Shown here piece after piece: positions 7,340-9,730 of a stretch of DNA of 9,730 nt; position 1 is the first letter of the stretch, and each line of letters opens with the position of its first letter. Both the position numbers and the translations under genes were made by a program. The notes under the pieces were generated by a model. That model made no database searches, was not told where the DNA came from, and worked only from the letters and a program-made list of their open reading frames with translations. The DNA is from Bacillota bacterium (GTDB taxonomy: Bacteria > Bacillota_E > Sulfobacillia > Sulfobacillales > JAIMBI01), in NCBI GenBank assembly GCA_021828405.1, contig JAKARZ010000065.1, positions 1-9,730 on the forward strand, given 5' to 3'.

Positions 7340-7570
7340 GCGTGTGCTGTGCCGAACCGCCGTCCCTCCCGTCTAAACCTCACGGCTCGCCCTCTCCCCT
7401 CTCCCGCACGTGCCGAGCTGTCAGCGACACGCTATCGGGAAACGTCGGCCGTGACATCGGGCGTTGGGCGGATGGCTCGCTGGCGAAGGCGACCCGCTGT
7501 GAGGTGTACCAGCCCAGTGCGTGCCGCAGCCCGATTCCGCGCAGATATCATGACACAAGCGACGGGAGGG
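7340..7570. other. Gap between two divergent pseudogenes
   Basis: These 231 bases separate the decayed MFS gene (minus) from the decayed NTPase (plus). They would have carried both promoters. GGGAGGG on the minus strand near 7362-7356 may be the old ribosome site of the MFS gene. I see no clear -10/-35 pair and no other gene. Confidence 0.35.
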
Positions 7571-8772
7571 ATGCCAGATAACTGGGAATCAGTGGGTCAA
7601 TTCCTTTAATCCGTATTTCCCCGCCCCTGCGTCACTATTTGCCAACCGCCGCCGGGAGCTTGCATTTTACCGCGAGGGACTGGCGCAGGGGTTGGATGCA
7701 CGCGGCCCGGGCCCCGGGACGTCGCCCTGCTTGGGTCGTGGGGCATCGGCAAAACCAGCCTGCTGCGAAAGTTTGCGTCAATGCCCGATGACACCGCCCC
7801 TCCTGCCCTGTCTGTCATTGTCACGGTCACCTCAGGCATGAAGGGGCTGGACGGCTTGGCGGCAGACCCGTTGTCTCGCATTCAGGCGGCCTTGGTCGGC
7901 CACCTATCCTGGCCCGAGGCGCTTCGGCGCGAGTTCAGTCGCTGGGAGCTGACCCTTCGGGCGGGACCGCTCTCGGCCGTGAGGCGGTCTCAGGACCCGA
8001 TGGACACCGGCGGAACGCTCCTGTTTTGCGAGCTGGGCCGCCTATGGTGCGACCTTCTGCACGGCTGCGTGGGACCTGGCCATCCTGTTGGACGACGCCC
8101 ACCAGCTCCTGGCCCATGACGAGAGTGCCCTGCTGACCTTGCGTGCCGTTTTTCAGGACCTGCAGGGCACCGGAGCGCTCTATCCCCTCATTACCACGGG
8201 GTCGGTGACTCTTTTTGAGGTGGTCCACGACTTGTCAGAACCGGTCACGCGCTTCTTCGAGCGCATGGCCCTCGGCCCGTTCAGTCTCGAGGACACCGGA
8301 AGCAGTGCGGAAGCCTCTGGCCACCGCCGGGGTGCCTTTGGAGTTCCGGGCCGACGCGGTCGACGCCTTGTGGCAGGTGACGGAGGGCGATCCTTTCTTT
8401 ACGGCGTTTGCCATGCGCGACATCGTACGGCGGGAAGCCGGACCCGGGCCATGCCCGGCGCTTCGCGGCGCCGACATTCACCAGGTATGGCCCGCCATCG
8501 CGGCCCACCTGGCGGAAGAACGCTTTGCCGTCGAATGGGCCGGGTGCACGCCGGCCAAGCGCGATCTGCTGACCCGCATGGTGGTCGACGGCCACGCTCG
8601 GTCAGTACACGAGCGCTCGCGCGGTACGTTGGCCGCGCGGCTCGTGCGCAAGGGCGTTCTGGCCCGCAGGGCTCGCGGGGTGTACGCGATCTCCCCCCGC
8701 TGTGCGGCAGTTTCATTCGCAGCCAGACCCGATAGCGGCGCCCTCGTCCTGGGGCGAGTGCGAACCCACTGA
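7571..8772 (+). pseudogene. P-loop NTPase (AAA/STAND-like) with C-terminal helical domain, frameshifted
   Basis: An ATPase broken into at least four frames. NPYFPAP followed by LFANRRRELAFYREGLAQGL (7608-7697) matches the segment that typically precedes the P-loop in AAA_16-type ATPases. Walker A, GSWGIGKTS, is at 7733-7759 in another frame that stays open to about 8060. Walker B, ILLDDAHQ, is at 8082-8105 in the earlier frame, followed by LITTGSVTLFEVV, a sensor-1-like strand. After another shift near 8300 the frame continues to TGA 8772 with WQVTEGDPFFTAFAMRDIV and a winged-helix-like end (DLLTRMVVDG, LAARLVRKGVLARR). Total length (about 400 codons) fits this class. Such proteins act as regulators, defence ATPases or DNA-linked switches; the role here is unknown. 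The start is unsure: ATG 7571 has GGGAGGG directly against it, and ATG 7550 is in the same frame. Confidence 0.7.
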
Positions 8773-9137
8773 ACGGCAGTCATGGGAGCGGGCCAGCACG
8801 CAGGGCACCAAAACCACACATGCACCAACCGCAACACATGTGTTGGCTCGCGACACCCTTTTCATTCCAGCCTTGCGGTCGCGGATGGCCGCCGATAACG
8901 CCGCGATCCGTTGCTCGTGGCGCGGCACGTCTGCCCCACACCGCGAGCGGACAACCCGAGCCTTGTATGTCGAGGGATCTTGAGCGGCCGGCACCGGCCA
9001 CGGCCGATAGGGCGCCAGGCAGGCAGCTTCATAAGGGATGCCGGGGGTCCATACAGGATTGACGGGAGACCCTAATTACTCCCCCTCAATGGCCACGTGG
9101 CGTCCACGGCACCCCACACGCCCCCGCGCCTCATGCC
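8773..9137. other. 365-base gap, no recognised gene
   Basis: No family could be assigned. The minus strand is open from 8994 to 8713 (GTG start). Its translation has a charged helical-looking stretch, HEQRIAALSAAIRDRKAG, followed by a hydrophobic stretch, CVAVGACVVLVPCVLA, a pattern seen in small coiled-coil plus single-membrane-helix proteins. There is no ribosome site, and the frame runs into the NTPase remnant, so I do not call it a gene. The 14-bp palindrome at 8832-8845 lies inside. Confidence 0.35.
8832..8845. repeat. Perfect 14-bp palindrome
   Basis: CAACACATGTGTTG is its own reverse complement. It lies 60 bases after the end of the NTPase remnant. CACATG also occurs a few bases upstream, near 8816-8821. 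The form suits an operator for a dimeric regulator, but no intact promoter or gene start is next to it. Confidence 0.4.
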
Positions 9138-9396
9138 TCAAGGAGTTGTGGGACCAGCCCGTTCGCCAGCACGGCGGCTACCCCGGGGGGGTGGCGGGAC
9201 AGGTGCAGCCCAGCGGTAGACAGAGGCGGCCAGCGCATCCGGACGCGGCGGGCACCGGTATGGCAGGTCCCGAACCAGCCGAAACAGCTCGGACGCCCTG
9301 GCGGCGGCGCACCCAAGTTGCGCGCCGCCGCCACCGCGCCAAATCGCCCGCAGCACGTCTTGGTCCGGGATAGGCCTCCTCCTCATCCCTCGGCAT
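9138..9396 (-). pseudogene. Possible transglutaminase-like remnant
   Basis: From ATG 9396 the minus strand reads MPRDEEEAYP. One frame over it reads PDQDVLRAIW and then RASELFRLVRDLPYRCPPRP with DALAAS. The pattern ALF-x-x-VRD-x-x-Y followed by a DAL-AS segment is what precedes the catalytic Cys in transglutaminase-like (Transglut_core) proteins. After this the similarity is lost: the expected Cys-containing motif is not clear in any frame, though VAAVLANGLVPQLLE in a third frame (about 9181-9134) could be the following helix. At least two frame changes would be needed and only the N-terminal half is left. The assignment rests on a short pattern and may be wrong. Confidence 0.28.
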
Positions 9397-9471
9397 GACC
9401 ACCGCGTGACCACAGCGAACTCCGGGGGACGGAAGCCGGGGCGCCGCGCCGCACGCCCGCTCGACTTCCGG

Positions 9472-9592
9472 TATTATCAGGTGGGGCGTAAGACCCCCGG
9501 CGTTAGCGGGATATGACCCTCGGATGACCCTCAGAAACACCCGAAGGGGTGAATCCCCGCAAAGGATAAGCCCTTTGGCCCGCGAGGGCCAA
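9472..9592 (+). other. Compact structured region (possible RNA or IS200/IS605-type end)
   Basis: TATTAT at 9472-9477 resembles a -10 box. It is followed by GTAAGACCCCCGGCGTTAGC, whose stem CCCG/CGGG (9496-9510) resembles the CCCCCGGCTTTAGCCGGGGG hairpin common at IS200/IS605-family ends, with bases lost on the right arm. Next come two 11-base near-identical units (9513-9534), a hairpin CACCC/GGGTG at 9538-9551, and a perfect 7-bp hairpin TTGGCCC/GGGCCAA at 9575-9592 with a GCGA loop of the GNRA type. No coding gene is convincing here on either strand. The element reading comes from memory of such ends, not from an alignment. Confidence 0.35.
9513..9534. repeat. Tandem 11-bp direct repeat
   Basis: ATGACCCTCGG at 9513-9523 is followed immediately by ATGACCCTCAG at 9524-9534, with 10 of 11 bases identical. 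It sits between two hairpins of the structured region. Confidence 0.6.
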
Positions 9593-9730
9593 CCGGTTTC
9601 CCCCCGGCGGGCCTCGGCATGAGAATGATGGCGGCATCGACCCGATGTGCGCAAGACGGGGGGACGGGCGACATGGTCCGTCGGCGCGGCTCCCGGTTCC
9701 GCCTGGCCCCCTCGCCCGCAGGGGACCGGC
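9593..9730. other. Window edge, nothing recognised
   Basis: The last 138 bases contain no motif or ribosome site I can tie to a gene. A gene starting beyond the window cannot be excluded. Confidence 0.3.

Noticed and set aside
6740..7609. A 289-codon plus-strand open frame
   Set aside because: It is antisense to the MFS remnant, whose membrane segments are clear, and its product is Arg/Pro/His-rich with no motif.
7571..8772. Programmed frameshifting as the explanation for the NTPase breaks
   Set aside because: At least three separate shifts would be needed and no slippery heptamer is obvious at the junctions, so decay is simpler.
1..9730. CRISPR arrays, tRNA or rRNA genes
   Set aside because: No regularly spaced repeats, no tRNA-like TTCGA arm in a cloverleaf context and no conserved rRNA segments were seen by eye.

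Overview
The window is GC-rich bacterial DNA (roughly two thirds G+C by eye). It has strong Shine-Dalgarno sequences (for example AGAAAGAAGGGAG before yfbR) and GTG as well as ATG starts. No rRNA, tRNA, CRISPR array or intact transposase was seen. The gene families (YfbR-type nucleotidase, bacterial S10 peptidase, DHA3-type MFS exporter) and the purine-rich ribosome sites would fit a high-GC Firmicutes-grade bacterium, but this is a guess and no phylogenetic marker is present.

Layout, left to right. 1-464: no recognisable gene. 465-1243 (minus): a broken phosphotransferase of the aminoglycoside/choline kinase (APH) fold, with a good start site, several frame changes and a lost catalytic Asn. 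1409-2647 (plus): an intact 12-helix MFS exporter that diverges from the phosphotransferase. 2648-3579: about 930 bases without a convincing gene but with clusters of tight inverted repeats. 3580-4203 (plus): an intact YfbR-type HD-domain 5'-deoxynucleotidase. 4204-4827: non-coding, with a hairpin after yfbR and a weak promoter candidate. 4828-6333 (plus): an intact S10 serine carboxypeptidase-like peptidase with a full catalytic triad and no signal peptide. 6469-7339 (minus): a second MFS exporter, frameshifted, with a stop and missing its C-terminal helices. 7571-8772 (plus): a P-loop NTPase with Walker A and Walker B in different reading frames and a C-terminal helical/winged-helix-like part. 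8773-9137: no gene recognised, one perfect 14-bp palindrome. 9138-9396 (minus): a weak, broken transglutaminase-like remnant. 9472-9592: a compact set of hairpins and a tandem repeat that looks like a structured RNA or an IS200/IS605-type element end.

The genes do not form one pathway. Three intact housekeeping or accessory genes (export, nucleotide salvage, peptide hydrolysis) stand as separate units, each with its own ribosome site and long spacers. Between them lie three or four clearly decayed genes. The intact genes run for 0.6-1.5 kb without a break while their neighbours carry several frame changes each, so genuine decay is more likely than poor sequence quality. I did not find a convincing new multi-gene system. 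The most unusual material is the structured, non-coding DNA at 2675-2793, 3260-3298 and 9472-9592.
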